From positions 186,001 to 250,000 of the forward strand of contig NZ_VCNA01000005.1 in NCBI RefSeq assembly GCF_006170445.1: a DNA stretch of 64,000 bases. Direction: 5' to 3'. Below the pieces are notes generated by a model, which searched no databases, was not told the origin of the DNA, and worked only from the letters and a program-made list of their open reading frames with translations. Positions 37,914 through 47,547 of this stretch are shown piece after piece. How positions within the stretch are numbered: position 1 is the stretch's first letter; each line of letters begins with the position of its first letter. The DNA comes from Brevibacillus dissolubilis (GTDB taxonomy: Bacteria > Bacillota > Bacilli > Brevibacillales > Brevibacillaceae). Made by a program: the position numbers and the translations under genes.

Positions 37914-40391
37914 ATGTCAGACGTAAGCAATGCCAGTCAGCCCGTGACTCCTGTACCAACAGCGAAGCCAGTGAAAAAGAGGCGGTGGCTCCTATATAGT
38001 CTGCTTGGACTTGGTATTGTGGTTGGAGGTACTTTTGTAAGCGTATACATGTATGCCGCAAAGAGTCTTCCCATCACCAGTGGACAGCTCATCATCCCAG
38101 GTCTAGATTACCCGGTGACGGTGTACCGTGACAAGCGTGGTGTGCCGCATATTGAGGCACAGACCAGCCAGGACCTGTATGTGGCACAGGGATATGTGAC
38201 CGCCCAAGACCGTCTGTGGCAGATGGATTTGAGCCGTCGGGCAGTGGCAGGCCGCCTGTCTGAAGTGATGGGGGAGTCACAGGTGGCGACCGATACATTT
38301 TTCCGTACCCTGCAGCTCTACCGTATGGGTGAAAAATCGGTCGAAGTCTCGTCACATGACACCAGTGTCGCGCTGATGGCCTATGCCGAAGGGGTCAACA
38401 CATACATAGCCGAAGCGATCGGCGAAAATAAGCTGCCGCCGGAATTCAGTCTGCTTGGCTACCAGCCGGAAGCATGGAAACCGGCTGATACGGTCGCAAT
38501 CTACAAGCTGATGGCCTACCAGCTCAACCGGACGTGGGCGAGCGAGGTGTTTTTGTATCAGCTTCGCCAAAAGGTAGGGGATGAGCTGGCCCGTCAACTG
38601 TTGCCTGTCTATCCAGTGGGGGCGGTTACGATCATCCCAGACGATGAGACCCCGTCCAACAAGATGCCCAACCGTGAGCTTCCCCCAAGCGGCACAGGGG
38701 TGAATCTCGATAGTCTGATGCAGGCCGCCGTCTTCCCTGATGAGTCGCTTGGCTCCAACAACTGGGTCGTCTCCGGTACCAAGACCGCATCCGGCAAACC
38801 ACTGCTCGCCAATGACCCCCATCTGGGCATCTCCGCCCCATCCATCTGGTACCAGTCCCACCTCATCGTAAACGGCCCCGAAGAGAAGCTGAATGTGATC
38901 GGCGTCACCTTCCCCGGCAGTCCAGGCATCATGATCGGACATAACGAGCAGATCGCCTGGGGCGTGACCAATGTCAACCCCGATGTCCAAGACCTCTATA
39001 TCGAAAAACGCAATCCCGACAACCCGCAGCAATTCGAGTACAATGGAAAGTGGCTAGACGCCAAAGTCTTCCAAGAGGAGATCAAGGTCAAAGACAAACC
39101 ATCGATCCCGCTGGAGGTCGTCGTTACCCATCACGGCCCGATCGTCTCCGAGGTGACAGGAGCAGAGGGCGACCGTCCCCAAGAAGCGCTCGCGCTCAAA
39201 TGGACCGTCTACAACCCGTCTAACGAGTTGGATACTTTTTTACGGATCAATCAGGCAAGCAACTGGCAGGAGTTCCGTGAAGCGCTCAAGGACTACCATC
39301 TGCCCGCCCAAAACTTCGTCTACGCAGGTACAGACGGCGTCATCGCCTACCACGCGACAGGTGATGTCCCGATCCGCGCCAAAGGAGATGGTCTGCTCCC
39401 CGTACCGGGCTGGACCGATGAGTATGAGTGGACATCGATGATTCCTTTTGACGAGATGCCCGAGCTGATCAATCCTCAATCAGGCTTTATCGCCACCGCG
39501 AATAACAAAATCATCGGGGATCCCTACCCGTATCACATCACCCACAGCTGGTCAGAGCCGCACCGTGCTGCCCGGATCGTCGAAGTGCTCTCCCAAAAAG
39601 AAAAGCTGACCGCAGATGACATGCGCCGCCTGCAAGCCGATTATGTCAACAAGCAGGCAGAAGAAGTGCTTCCGTTGATTATCCCATCCATCCAGCCAGA
39701 ACAGCTCAATGAGACACAAAAAGCGGCACTCACCATGCTCGGCTCGTGGGATCAGGTAGACAGCGCCGAACAGGCTGCCCCACTGCTTTTTCATCTCTGG
39801 TGGAAGCATCTCATGGCTACCCTCTACACAGAACAAATGGGAGATGCTCTCTACAAGCGCATGACCGACCAGCATAATGTCACCTTTGTCATGCTTAAGC
39901 ACGCAGCCGACGGACAAGAGAACGACTGGATCAAAGGCGCAGGCGGTCTTACGCGACTCGTTACCACCAGTTTTCAAAAGGCGGTCAACGAGGCGGTTAC
40001 ACTTCAGGGGAATGACCCATCCAAGTGGCAATGGGGCAGCTATCACCAATTCGGCCCACAACATACGATCGGTAAAGCAGTGAAACCACTGGGCTGGCTG
40101 CTCAACACCAAGGCGGTTCCCGTCGGAGGAAGTCGAATTACAGTTGGCGCGATGGTTTATTCACAAGATAACGGACTCGTCAATAGCTCTGCGCCTTGGC
40201 GTCAAGTCGTAGACCTCGCCCAGATTGCGACCAACTCGATGGATGTCAATACACCAGGTCAATCAGGTCATTTCCTGAGTCCATGGTACGCCGACCAGCA
40301 GATGATGATGATTAACGGAGACATGCAGCCACAGCTTTTCACCCCAGAGCAATACCGTACAGGCGAAATATTAATGTTACAGCCAAAGTAA
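37914..40391 (+). CDS. Penicillin acylase family (Ntn-hydrolase) protein
   Basis: An 825-aa membrane-anchored enzyme of the N-terminal nucleophile superfamily. A Lys/Arg-rich tail and one membrane helix (about 26-50) are followed by the alpha subunit region, then the autocleavage site LG-S281-NNWVVSG, where the serine becomes the new N-terminus and nucleophile of the beta subunit. HHGPIV and the conserved N-GSYHQFG segment support the fold. Relatives hydrolyse acyl amides such as penicillins and acyl-homoserine lactones; the substrate here is unknown. AAAGGAGGAGC precedes the ATG. Confidence 0.88.
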   Translation: MSDVSNASQPVTPVPTAKPVKKRRWLLYSLLGLGIVVGGTFVSVYMYAAKSLPITSGQLIIPGLDYPVTVYRDKRGVPHIEAQTSQDLYVAQGYVTAQDRLWQMDLSRRAVAGRLSEVMGESQVATDTFFRTLQLYRMGEKSVEVSSHDTSVALMAYAEGVNTYIAEAIGENKLPPEFSLLGYQPEAWKPADTVAIYKLMAYQLNRTWASEVFLYQLRQKVGDELARQLLPVYPVGAVTIIPDDETPSNKMPNRELPPSGTGVNLDSLMQAAVFPDESLGSNNWVVSGTKTASGKPLLANDPHLGISAPSIWYQSHLIVNGPEEKLNVIGVTFPGSPGIMIGHNEQIAWGVTNVNPDVQDLYIEKRNPDNPQQFEYNGKWLDAKVFQEEIKVKDKPSIPLEVVVTHHGPIVSEVTGAEGDRPQEALALKWTVYNPSNELDTFLRINQASNWQEFREALKDYHLPAQNFVYAGTDGVIAYHATGDVPIRAKGDGLLPVPGWTDEYEWTSMIPFDEMPELINPQSGFIATANNKIIGDPYPYHITHSWSEPHRAARIVEVLSQKEKLTADDMRRLQADYVNKQAEEVLPLIIPSIQPEQLNETQKAALTMLGSWDQVDSAEQAAPLLFHLWWKHLMATLYTEQMGDALYKRMTDQHNVTFVMLKHAADGQENDWIKGAGGLTRLVTTSFQKAVNEAVTLQGNDPSKWQWGSYHQFGPQHTIGKAVKPLGWLLNTKAVPVGGSRITVGAMVYSQDNGLVNSSAPWRQVVDLAQIATNSMDVNTPGQSGHFLSPWYADQQMMMINGDMQPQLFTPEQYRTGEILMLQPK

Positions 40392-40429
40392 CTTTACAAA
40401 AACCAAAAAAATTCACAATAGAATAGGCA

Positions 40430-40459
40430 TTGACAAAATGTCAGAAAAAATAGTTAATG
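40430..40459 (+). promoter_or_regulatory. Candidate promoter of the lipase gene
   Basis: TTGACA at 40430-40435 with a -10-like GTTAAT about 17 bases on. The SD GAGGAGG precedes ATG 40499. Confidence 0.5.
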
Positions 40460-40498
40460 TAAGTATGTAAAAAATATTCATTATGAGGAGGAATTTTC

Positions 40499-42088
40499 AT
40501 GGTACGTAATGTATTAGCACGTCCACTTGCGGCCGCAGTCATGGTTGCGGCCCTCGCCATCCCTTCTGTAGCCGGTGCAGCAGCTCCAGCTCCAGTGCTT
40601 CACAATGACAACGCAACAGCAAAAGCGGGTGACTGGTACCACGGTGCTCTGCCACCAAACGTGGATTACAGCAAGCCGGTTATCCTGTTCGTACAGGGTC
40701 TGCACTCTGACTACACCACTTGGTACAACTCCAATGGTTACTATGATGCCGCTTACAACATGGGCTACCGTACTGCCTTCGTTCAGCTGAAAGACGCAGA
40801 CGGCGGCGGTGGATCCCCTTGGACGAACGGTCCAATGCTGGCTAGTGTCATCAAAAAAGTAGCTGCTTACTACGGCGTATCTAAACTCAACATCATCGCT
40901 CACTCCAAAGGCGGTATCGACACTCAATCCGCTCTCATCCACTATGGTGCGTATCCATATGTAAACGTGGTACACCAACTCTCCACTCCAAACAAAGGTT
41001 CTGAACTGGCTGACATGTCCTACGGCAGCTGGACTTGGTGGATCGGTGCGATCATGGGTCAACAGGACGACGCGGTATACAGCCTGCAGACCTCCTGGAT
41101 GGCAAGCTTCCGTTCCCAAACAGACTCCCGCACTGAAAAGAACTATGCAAGAACCTACACCTCCGCAGGTTGGGGCGATGAAGGAATCGGTACGGCTTAC
41201 TGGTACGCACACGCTGTGCTCCCAGGTGAAGACGATGGTGCTGTAGCAGAATACTCTGCACTTGGCCTGCCATGGGGGATCAAATCCTTCACAGCTGACA
41301 TCTCTCACACTGAGATGAGACATGCTTCCCAAACCTGGAGCAAGGTCTATCCGAAGCTGACCACCTATTCCTACTACTCTGCTCCACAAGTACAAGCTGA
41401 CGCAGTCGAAGCAGACGCGGTCATCGAGGCACCACAAGAGTCCTCCAACATGATCCTGCGCGGCGGTCAAGTGAAAGGACAAGCCCAAGACACCTTCGTC
41501 GTAGAAGACGGTCTCGACAGCATCACCCTCGATGTCATGACCGCTCACGAAGACAGCAACGTGGTGCTCGTAGCTCCTTGGGGCAAACGCATCACAGCTG
41601 AGAAAAAAGGCAAATCCGGTGAAACTACTGATATCTTCGGCAAAGCTTCCCATAACTACTTCCAAATCGAAAAACCTGAAAAAGGTACCTGGACGATCGA
41701 AGTAGAAGGCAACGACGATGCTTACTTCATGTACGCAAACGTCCAAGACAGCGATGCAAAAGGCAAAGCGAAGGTAAAAGCCAACAAGAAAGTCTTCAAA
41801 AAAGGCGAAGTGGCTGACCTCTCCATCGAGTTCGACAAAGTTAAAATGGTTGCTGACAACGTGAAGAAAGCGAAAGTAACCAAAGCAAAAGCGAAGACCA
41901 ACAAAGGTCAAGAGATCGCTCTCGCAGCAAAAGGCAACACCCTCACAACGAGCTTTGAAGTACCAAGCGAATCCGGCGTATACAACCTCTCCTTTGATGT
42001 AACCGGCATCAACGAAAACGGTGACGAATTCACCCGTTCCGTGAACTACAACTTCGCGGTTGCTGACGAAAACGGCAAAGTAGAATAG
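40499..42088 (+). CDS. Secreted lipase-like alpha/beta hydrolase
   Basis: A 529-aa protein with a signal peptide ending near VAGAAA. The alpha/beta-hydrolase core has VILFVQGLHSDYTTWY (oxyanion strand) and the nucleophile elbow A134-H135-S136-K-G-G, the Ala-x-Ser-x-Gly form seen in bacillal lipases. After about residue 300 comes a beta-rich region plus a Lys-rich, Ig-like C-terminal extension (TTSFEVPSESGVYNLSFDVTG). Substrate (triacylglycerol or polyester) is not determined. Codon use is strongly biased, which gives a long shadow frame on the other strand. Confidence 0.85.
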   Translation: MVRNVLARPLAAAVMVAALAIPSVAGAAAPAPVLHNDNATAKAGDWYHGALPPNVDYSKPVILFVQGLHSDYTTWYNSNGYYDAAYNMGYRTAFVQLKDADGGGGSPWTNGPMLASVIKKVAAYYGVSKLNIIAHSKGGIDTQSALIHYGAYPYVNVVHQLSTPNKGSELADMSYGSWTWWIGAIMGQQDDAVYSLQTSWMASFRSQTDSRTEKNYARTYTSAGWGDEGIGTAYWYAHAVLPGEDDGAVAEYSALGLPWGIKSFTADISHTEMRHASQTWSKVYPKLTTYSYYSAPQVQADAVEADAVIEAPQESSNMILRGGQVKGQAQDTFVVEDGLDSITLDVMTAHEDSNVVLVAPWGKRITAEKKGKSGETTDIFGKASHNYFQIEKPEKGTWTIEVEGNDDAYFMYANVQDSDAKGKAKVKANKKVFKKGEVADLSIEFDKVKMVADNVKKAKVTKAKAKTNKGQEIALAAKGNTLTTSFEVPSESGVYNLSFDVTGINENGDEFTRSVNYNFAVADENGKVE

Positions 42089-42112
42089 TTTTAACCACAT
42101 TGTATTCATTGA

Positions 42113-42150
42113 AAAATCCGCTGTCCTTATTGGGAGGAAGCGGGTTTTTC
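42113..42150 (+). terminator. Terminator after the lipase gene
   Basis: AAAAATCCGCT pairs with AGCGGGTTTTT around a 16-base loop. Confidence 0.8.
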
Positions 42151-42179
42151 GCGTTTTACATTGCTTTTTTACCAATAAA

Positions 42180-42325
42180 TTTCTAAAATAGTGAATAGAC
42201 TCTAATAATAGGCAATGGATGTGCCAAAGCCCTACTTATAACTTGGTGAAAGACAGCCTGAAAACGAGCGTGCGACAGCCAAAGTGAGTAGCCGAGGGGC
42301 TGCTTCTTTTTGGCTTTTTTCGATA
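42180..42325 (+). promoter_or_regulatory. Leader with an internal terminator ahead of the PAS kinase
   Basis: Between the lipase terminator and the kinase start lies about 150 bases that ends in a two-tier terminator: AGCCAAA (42277) pairs with TTTGGCT (42309), enclosing GTAGCC / GGCTGC, and a T tract follows at 42316-42320, only about 20 bases before the kinase SD. CAGCC near 42254 could pair with the same GGCTG and act as an antiterminator. This layout suggests a riboswitch or attenuator, but the upstream part matches no class I know. Confidence 0.45.
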
Positions 42326-42353
42326 TGACATATTTCGAGGGGTTTCCAACCAC

Positions 42354-44921
42354 ATGCAGAACGTTCAATTACAGACTGAGACGCTTTTCCACCATGCGTT
42401 CCAACATGCAGCGATCGGAATGGCATTGGTTTCTGATGAAGGCCGATTTTTTCAAGTGAATCCGTCCCTCTGTGTACTCGTGGGGTATACGGAAGAAGAG
42501 TTGCTGAACGTCAGCTTTCAAGATATCACCCATCCGGAAGATCTGGCGAAAGATCTGGAATTCTTAGAACAGCTCCAGGACGGACTTATTACGAATTATC
42601 AAATGGAGAAGCGCTATATTCATAAAGACGGACATATTGTCTGGGCGCTCTTGAGTGCATCTCTTCTGCGGGACCAACAGGGAACCCCACAGTATTTGAT
42701 GGCCCAGATTCAGGATATCAGCCAGCGGAAAAAGGCGGAACAGCTGTTACAAGAACGGGAGCAGCGGTATAAATCCCTGTTTCAGAATAACCCTGACCTC
42801 GTGTATTCCTTTACCTTGGATGGAGAGCTGGAGAGTGTCAATGGGGCCTGTGAGCGGATCACCGGATATCGTCCGGAAGAACTGTTTGCGATCACCCCGA
42901 TGTTCCTAGAAGAGGACATGCGTCAGCTCATCCGGGAATACGACCCCACCCAATGCTCCAAGGTTCAGCATTACGAGATCTGTATCCCGCATAAGGAAGG
43001 ACATTTGATCCATCTGGATGTCACCAACGTACCCATTCTTGTCGATGGAGAAATCATCGGCATCTACGGGATTGCCAAAGAGACAACTAAGCAGCATCAG
43101 CTGGTCAAAGAGTTGAGAGAAAACAAAGAAAGATACCGCCTGCTCGCCGACTATTCCACAGATATGATCGTCAGATGCGGCCCGGACGGCATGCTGCTGT
43201 ATGTCTCTCCCGCATCCGAGAAGCTGGTGGGATACAAGCCGGAAGAGGTGATTGGCACCAACAGCGAAAGCTATATTCACCCTAAGGATCTGCCTGAGAT
43301 TATGCCATATCACCGCGGAGAGGCAGAGATTACAGAGAAGCGCAGTTTAACCTTCCGTTTTCGCAAAAAAGACGGAACTTATTTATGGATCGAAGCCAAT
43401 TGCAATGCCGTCCGTGAAAACGCTACCGGACCGATCATCGAAATTGTTAGCGTTTTCCGTGATATTACGGAGCGGATCGAACGGGAAGAGGCACTGCGTA
43501 AAAGCGAAAAACACCTGGCCTTGGCGCAACGGATTGCCCATATCGGAAGCTGGGATTGGAATATTGAGTCAGACGAGTTGGTCTCTTCGGATGAGTTTCA
43601 CAATATTATGGGAACGGATCAGACCAGCATCTACTCCCTTGCTACCTGCCTGCCATACATTCATCCCGATGACCGTCCACATGTGGAGCGTGCGATCCAA
43701 GAGGGGATTGAAGGGGACTACTATTACGCTGATTTTCGGATCATTCGCTCGGATGGCACGATCCGTTTCGTCGAAGAATTGGGCAAGGTCATCGAATACG
43801 AAGACGGCAGACCTGTCCGCATGATCGGCACCACCCAAGACTTAACCCTCATCCGGCAAGAACAGCAAAAACGCAAAGATGCAGAAGAACTCTACACCCT
43901 CATCTCGGAAAATTGCATGGACATGATCGGATTAAATACACCAGATGGGATTATTCAATATGTTTCCCCTGCTGTGAGAGCGGCGCTCGGCTATGAACCC
44001 GAAGAGATGATTGGCACACGGGTTATGGATTATTATCATCTCGATGATCAGCTGTCCCGTGCCCGCAGCAACCGTGGTGAGAACGACCACGAAATCAAAA
44101 CGTGCCGGATTCGTCATAAGGACGGTACATACATCTGGTTTGAGACGACCTTCAAAGCGATCCGCAATGAAAAAGGCGAAGTGGAGAAAATCCTCGGTGT
44201 CGCCCGCGATATCTCCAAACGGATTAAAGCAGAAGAAGAGCTGATGCAAAAGGAACTCATGCTGCGCACCTCGGAAAAGCTGTCCGTCGTCGGCCAGATG
44301 GCAGCCGGGATCGCCCACGAAATCCGCAATCCGCTCACCTCCCTCAAAGGCTTCCTGCAGCTGATGATCTCCGGTGTCAGTGAAAAAGAGACCTATTACC
44401 GGATTATGCAGTCCGAGCTGAACCGAATTGAAGAAATCCTCAACGAGCTATTGGTTCTGTCGAAGCCGCAGGAGATGAGATTCGGCCAAAAAGACCTACA
44501 GACGATCCTGCTGCATGTGAATACCCTGCTGGAGACACAGGCAATCATGAACAACATAGAGATCGTCACCAACCTCTATCCGGAAGAAATCAGCATCACT
44601 TGCGATGAAAACCAGCTCAAGCAGGTCTTCATCAATATGGTGAAAAACGCGATTGAAGCCATGCCAGATGGCGGCACGATCCACATCAGCCTCTGTCGGG
44701 AGGATGAGACGGCAGTCATCCAGATCAACGATCAAGGCATCGGCATCCCAGAAGAGATCCTGTCCAAAATCGGTCAGCCGTTCTTCACTACCAAAGAAAA
44801 AGGCACCGGCTTAGGCCTTATGGTCAGCAACAGCATCATCGAGAAGCACCAAGGCAAGATGTCGATTCAAAGCAAGCTGGGAGTGGGGACGACGTTTACG
44901 GTTATCCTGCCGATTTCCTAA
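42354..44921 (+). CDS. Multi-PAS sensor histidine kinase (sporulation phosphorelay type)
   Basis: An 855-aa soluble kinase. About five PAS/PAC units occupy residues 1-635 (each marked by a GYTEEELL-, GYRPEELF-, GYKPEEVI- or GYEPEEMI-type motif and a DITERI-like PAC end). The HisKA domain has H655 in GIAHEIRNPLTSLKGFLQLM, and the ATPase domain has N-box KQVFINMVKNAIEAMP and G-boxes ending in GTGLGLMVS. No membrane segment. This kinase type (KinA/KinE-like) feeds Spo0F in bacilli, but the partner is inferred. A paralogue lies at 57303-59864. GAGGGG precedes ATG 42354. Confidence 0.9.
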   Translation: MQNVQLQTETLFHHAFQHAAIGMALVSDEGRFFQVNPSLCVLVGYTEEELLNVSFQDITHPEDLAKDLEFLEQLQDGLITNYQMEKRYIHKDGHIVWALLSASLLRDQQGTPQYLMAQIQDISQRKKAEQLLQEREQRYKSLFQNNPDLVYSFTLDGELESVNGACERITGYRPEELFAITPMFLEEDMRQLIREYDPTQCSKVQHYEICIPHKEGHLIHLDVTNVPILVDGEIIGIYGIAKETTKQHQLVKELRENKERYRLLADYSTDMIVRCGPDGMLLYVSPASEKLVGYKPEEVIGTNSESYIHPKDLPEIMPYHRGEAEITEKRSLTFRFRKKDGTYLWIEANCNAVRENATGPIIEIVSVFRDITERIEREEALRKSEKHLALAQRIAHIGSWDWNIESDELVSSDEFHNIMGTDQTSIYSLATCLPYIHPDDRPHVERAIQEGIEGDYYYADFRIIRSDGTIRFVEELGKVIEYEDGRPVRMIGTTQDLTLIRQEQQKRKDAEELYTLISENCMDMIGLNTPDGIIQYVSPAVRAALGYEPEEMIGTRVMDYYHLDDQLSRARSNRGENDHEIKTCRIRHKDGTYIWFETTFKAIRNEKGEVEKILGVARDISKRIKAEEELMQKELMLRTSEKLSVVGQMAAGIAHEIRNPLTSLKGFLQLMISGVSEKETYYRIMQSELNRIEEILNELLVLSKPQEMRFGQKDLQTILLHVNTLLETQAIMNNIEIVTNLYPEEISITCDENQLKQVFINMVKNAIEAMPDGGTIHISLCREDETAVIQINDQGIGIPEEILSKIGQPFFTTKEKGTGLGLMVSNSIIEKHQGKMSIQSKLGVGTTFTVILPIS

Positions 44922-44937
44922 CCACCTGCTTACCGTA

Positions 44938-44973
44938 ACCCTCTGTGGCGATGCATCCACAGAGGGTTTTTGC
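44938..44973 (+). terminator. Terminator after the PAS kinase
   Basis: AACCCTCTGTGG and CCACAGAGGGTT enclose an eight-base loop, followed by TTTTT. Confidence 0.92.
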
Positions 44974-45071
44974 CATGCAATTTTTCCCATTCGTCTCGTA
45001 CAGGCACACATAGGCGACCGCCCACATATGTATAGCGTATATACGTGACTTAACAGCAGGAGGTGGAAGCT

Positions 45072-45782
45072 GTGTCTGGCATCTTCATGGCGCTTTCCCT
45101 GATCTTCAAAGAACTGGTGATGTTCGTTGCTTACGTGAAAAATAACGCCTTTCCTCAACCGCTCCAAGATGTGGAGGAAGAAAAGTACCTCAAGCTGATG
45201 GCAGTCGGTGATCCATATGCCCGCAACAAGCTGATCGAGCATAATCTGCGGCTGGTTGCCCATATTGTGAAGAAGTTTGAAAACACGGGTGAAGACAGCG
45301 AAGACTTGATTTCCATCGGGACGATCGGGTTGATCAAAGCGATTGAGAGCTACCAAGTGGATAAAGGGACCAAACTGGCCACATACGCGGCGCGATGTAT
45401 CGAGAACGAAATCCTCATGCACCTGCGCAGCCTGAAAAAGACCAAAAAAGACGTCTCGCTCCACGACCCCATCGGTACCGATAAAGAGGGCAACGAAATT
45501 ACTTTAATCGATGTCCTCGGCACGGAAACCGACGAAGTGGTGGAAGCCGTGCAGCTCAAGCTGGAGAGCAACAAGATCTACCAGCATATTCACATCCTCG
45601 ACGAACGGGAAAAAGAAGTGATCATCGGACGGTTCGGACTTGATCAAGACAAAGAGAAAACCCAGCGCGAAATCGCCCGCGAACTGGGCATCTCCCGCTC
45701 CTACGTATCACGTATCGAGAAGCGTGCGCTGATGAAGCTCTTCCACGAGTTTTATCGGACGAAACAGACCCAGGGGCGATAG
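45072..45782 (+). CDS. sigK: Sporulation sigma factor SigK (pro-sigma-K)
   Basis: RNA polymerase sigma factor of the late mother cell. The 236-aa protein starts with the pro-sequence [20 protein letters not shown]; cleavage before [11 protein letters not shown] would match the SpoIVFB site. Region 2 is [34 protein letters not shown], and region 4 is [24 protein letters not shown]. The gene is continuous, with no skin-type element inserted. Start GTG 45072 has AGGAGG eight bases upstream; GTG 45063 overlaps the SD. It shows the organism is a spore former. Confidence 0.95.
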   Translation: MSGIFMALSLIFKELVMFVAYVKNNAFPQPLQDVEEEKYLKLMAVGDPYARNKLIEHNLRLVAHIVKKFENTGEDSEDLISIGTIGLIKAIESYQVDKGTKLATYAARCIENEILMHLRSLKKTKKDVSLHDPIGTDKEGNEITLIDVLGTETDEVVEAVQLKLESNKIYQHIHILDEREKEVIIGRFGLDQDKEKTQREIARELGISRSYVSRIEKRALMKLFHEFYRTKQTQGR

Positions 45783-45909
45783 GGGAACATTGGATACGAC
45801 GGTAATGGAAACATACGAAACGAACGAGCAAGAAGGTAGAGATAAAGGGTAAAGGTATAGGGTAAGGGGTAGAAAATTAGGCCATAAACATGAACGGGGA
45901 TTTGAAAAG

Positions 45910-45962
45910 ACACCCCTGCGCTGTTCCGGAGAAGGAATGGGCAGGGGTGTTTGCCTTTTTTA
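45910..45962 (+). terminator. Terminator between sigK and the XRE-TPR regulator
   Basis: ACACCCCTGC pairs with GCAGGGGTGT around a 21-base loop, with TTGCCTTTTTT behind it. Confidence 0.82.
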
Positions 45963-45982
45963 TTACCCAATAAAGAAACATG

Positions 45983-45991
45983 TGGTAAAAT
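45983..45991 (+). promoter_or_regulatory. Extended -10 promoter of the first XRE-TPR regulator
   Basis: TGGTAAAAT fits an extended -10. A near-palindrome ATACGTATAT around 46029-46040 lies between it and the start and could be an operator. Confidence 0.4.
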
Positions 45992-46058
45992 TTATAAAAG
46001 TAAATAATTCAAGTATTTTCTAACGGATGATACGTATATCGTTTGAGGGTGAATAATA

Positions 46059-47336
46059 ATGTTTCCGATCGACTACGAGCAGCTAAGAGTAGAGCTAAGA
46101 CAAAAAATAATAGATATACTCAACGAGTCTGGATTTACTGCCAAAGCAATTGCGTCTAGGATCAATATGACGGAAGCAGTTATAAGCAAATTCCTAAATA
46201 AAAAGCAATCCATAAAGTTGACCAAGCTTGATGAAATAACAAGCGCATTAGAGTTACCAGAAGGATACTTTTACCGTAACTATGTGGGGGAGTGTTATAA
46301 CACAGATACTGGTAAATTGAGGAAGGAGAAAACAAAAGAGTTTATCATCCGAAGCTATACAGTAGGGTATACAGATATCGCTGAGCAGTTAGTTTCTGAA
46401 CTCATTGATTTCTCAAAGAGCAATATGATAATCGTGTACGAGATAGCAGAATATTTTTTTGCCCAAAGGCAGTATCAAGTAGCGAAAGGCTTGTATCAGC
46501 GGATTGTGAGTGAGGAAACGAATACGCTGGCTGACCACTACTCCATCGGGTATCTGCGCTACTTCCAGATCGTCAGAGACAATATAGGCAAAGCTTACGA
46601 ACCTTCCGTCAGACTGGAGAACCATGCTGAGCAGCTGCCAAACAAAGAATTGAAAATGGAAGCTTATATGCTCTTGGCTAAATATTGTTATGTTACGGAA
46701 GACTGGGAGCGAATGTCTCGTATCACAGATTTATGGGTGACTCTTACCAAACCAGATGATGGTGAAATGTATGGCTATAGCCTGTTATACAAAGCCAGTT
46801 CCTTTCACAGAATCGGTAACATAGACGAAGCGATCCGACTGACTTATCAATACGAAACGGTTGATCAAAAATTTAGTGAAATAGCGAAAGGAAACCGCAT
46901 GATCTATGCGATTGATCAAGGTGAAATCGAGTTAATACCAGAGCTGATCGCCTATGCTAAAAGAATAAATGCTGTTGATGAAGTGTTTAGACCTGTGCTG
47001 AACAGTTATCTGAAAAACAGTATGTATGATCAGTTTCAGTCTTTTCTAAAGGACATCTCTCTCTATTTAAAACCTATTACTACAAACGATTTACCTTTTA
47101 CAATAAAAAATTATTTGTATTACCACTATTTAACCGCTGTCTATTATGTTCGCATAGATGAAAATATCAATGCTATTCCGCAGTTGCTGAGTGCGGTATC
47201 ACTGGCAGAACGCTTGGAAGACTACAACTTTATGAAGAAATGTCTTTACCTTTTCTATGAAAATTCTGCTTACGCGACTCTGGAACAAAAGCGGGAAGTA
47301 AAGCAGTTTGTTGAAGGAGGTGATCTACCGATATGA
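46059..47336 (+). CDS. XRE-TPR regulator, RRNPP-like peptide receptor
   Basis: A 425-aa cytosolic regulator. Residues about 10-65 form an XRE helix-turn-helix (GFTAKAIASRINMTEAVISKFLNKKQ), followed by about 350 residues of helical TPR-like repeats, including AKGLYQRIVSEE, AEYFFAQRQYQ and MEAYMLLAKYCYVTEDW. This is the RRNPP receptor plan (PlcR, NprR, AimR, Rgg), where TPRs bind a secreted signalling peptide. Its last codons overlap the ATG of a 28-codon peptide gene (ATGA junction), strong evidence for a receptor-peptide pair. A paralogue follows at 47548. Target genes unknown. Confidence 0.8.
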   Translation: MFPIDYEQLRVELRQKIIDILNESGFTAKAIASRINMTEAVISKFLNKKQSIKLTKLDEITSALELPEGYFYRNYVGECYNTDTGKLRKEKTKEFIIRSYTVGYTDIAEQLVSELIDFSKSNMIIVYEIAEYFFAQRQYQVAKGLYQRIVSEETNTLADHYSIGYLRYFQIVRDNIGKAYEPSVRLENHAEQLPNKELKMEAYMLLAKYCYVTEDWERMSRITDLWVTLTKPDDGEMYGYSLLYKASSFHRIGNIDEAIRLTYQYETVDQKFSEIAKGNRMIYAIDQGEIELIPELIAYAKRINAVDEVFRPVLNSYLKNSMYDQFQSFLKDISLYLKPITTNDLPFTIKNYLYYHYLTAVYYVRIDENINAIPQLLSAVSLAERLEDYNFMKKCLYLFYENSAYATLEQKREVKQFVEGGDLPI

Positions 47337-47419
47337 AAAATAAGTTTTCATACATGCTGATAACTCTGATGGCGTTAGCCTCAACGATCAAGATGGATGA
47401 TTTTGGAATGAACTGGTAA
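47333..47419 (+). CDS. 28-aa signal-peptide-like propeptide (RRNPP pheromone candidate)
   Basis: A short gene whose ATG overlaps the stop of the regulator (ATGA). It is preceded by an almost perfect SD (AAGGAGGTGA) inside the regulator. The peptide MKNKFSYMLITLMALASTIK then MDDFGMNW has a basic start, a hydrophobic stretch (about 6-17) and an acidic/aromatic tail, the plan of Phr/PapR/NprX propeptides, which are exported, trimmed and re-imported. The mature signal is probably within the last eight or nine residues. It is followed by a terminator at 47436. Confidence 0.68.
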   Translation: MKNKFSYMLITLMALASTIKMDDFGMNW

Positions 47420-47435
47420 AATGTAATCTTCTCTA

Positions 47436-47466
47436 GGCACTCATATTGTTTGGGTGTCTTTTTTAT
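47436..47466 (+). terminator. Terminator after the peptide gene
   Basis: GGCACTCA pairs with TGGGTGTC (two wobble pairs), followed by six T. Confidence 0.75.
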
Positions 47467-47547
47467 ATCAAAATTAACTTTTATTATTTCGAAACCAAAA
47501 ACGGAAATTCCAATTAAGATCATAAATGGAAGGAGGTTGTGGTTTCA

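Noticed and set aside
40514-42175. 553-codon frame opposite the lipase gene
   Set aside because: Same codon-bias effect; the lipase has a signal peptide, SD and active-site motif, while the antisense product is Val/Phe/Cys-rich with no motif.
42180-42276. Cyclic-di-GMP (GEMM-I) riboswitch ahead of the PAS kinase
   Set aside because: GGCAA and CCAAAGCC are present, but the stem between them is missing and the 3' partner for GGCAA is not found; kept only as an unassigned leader.
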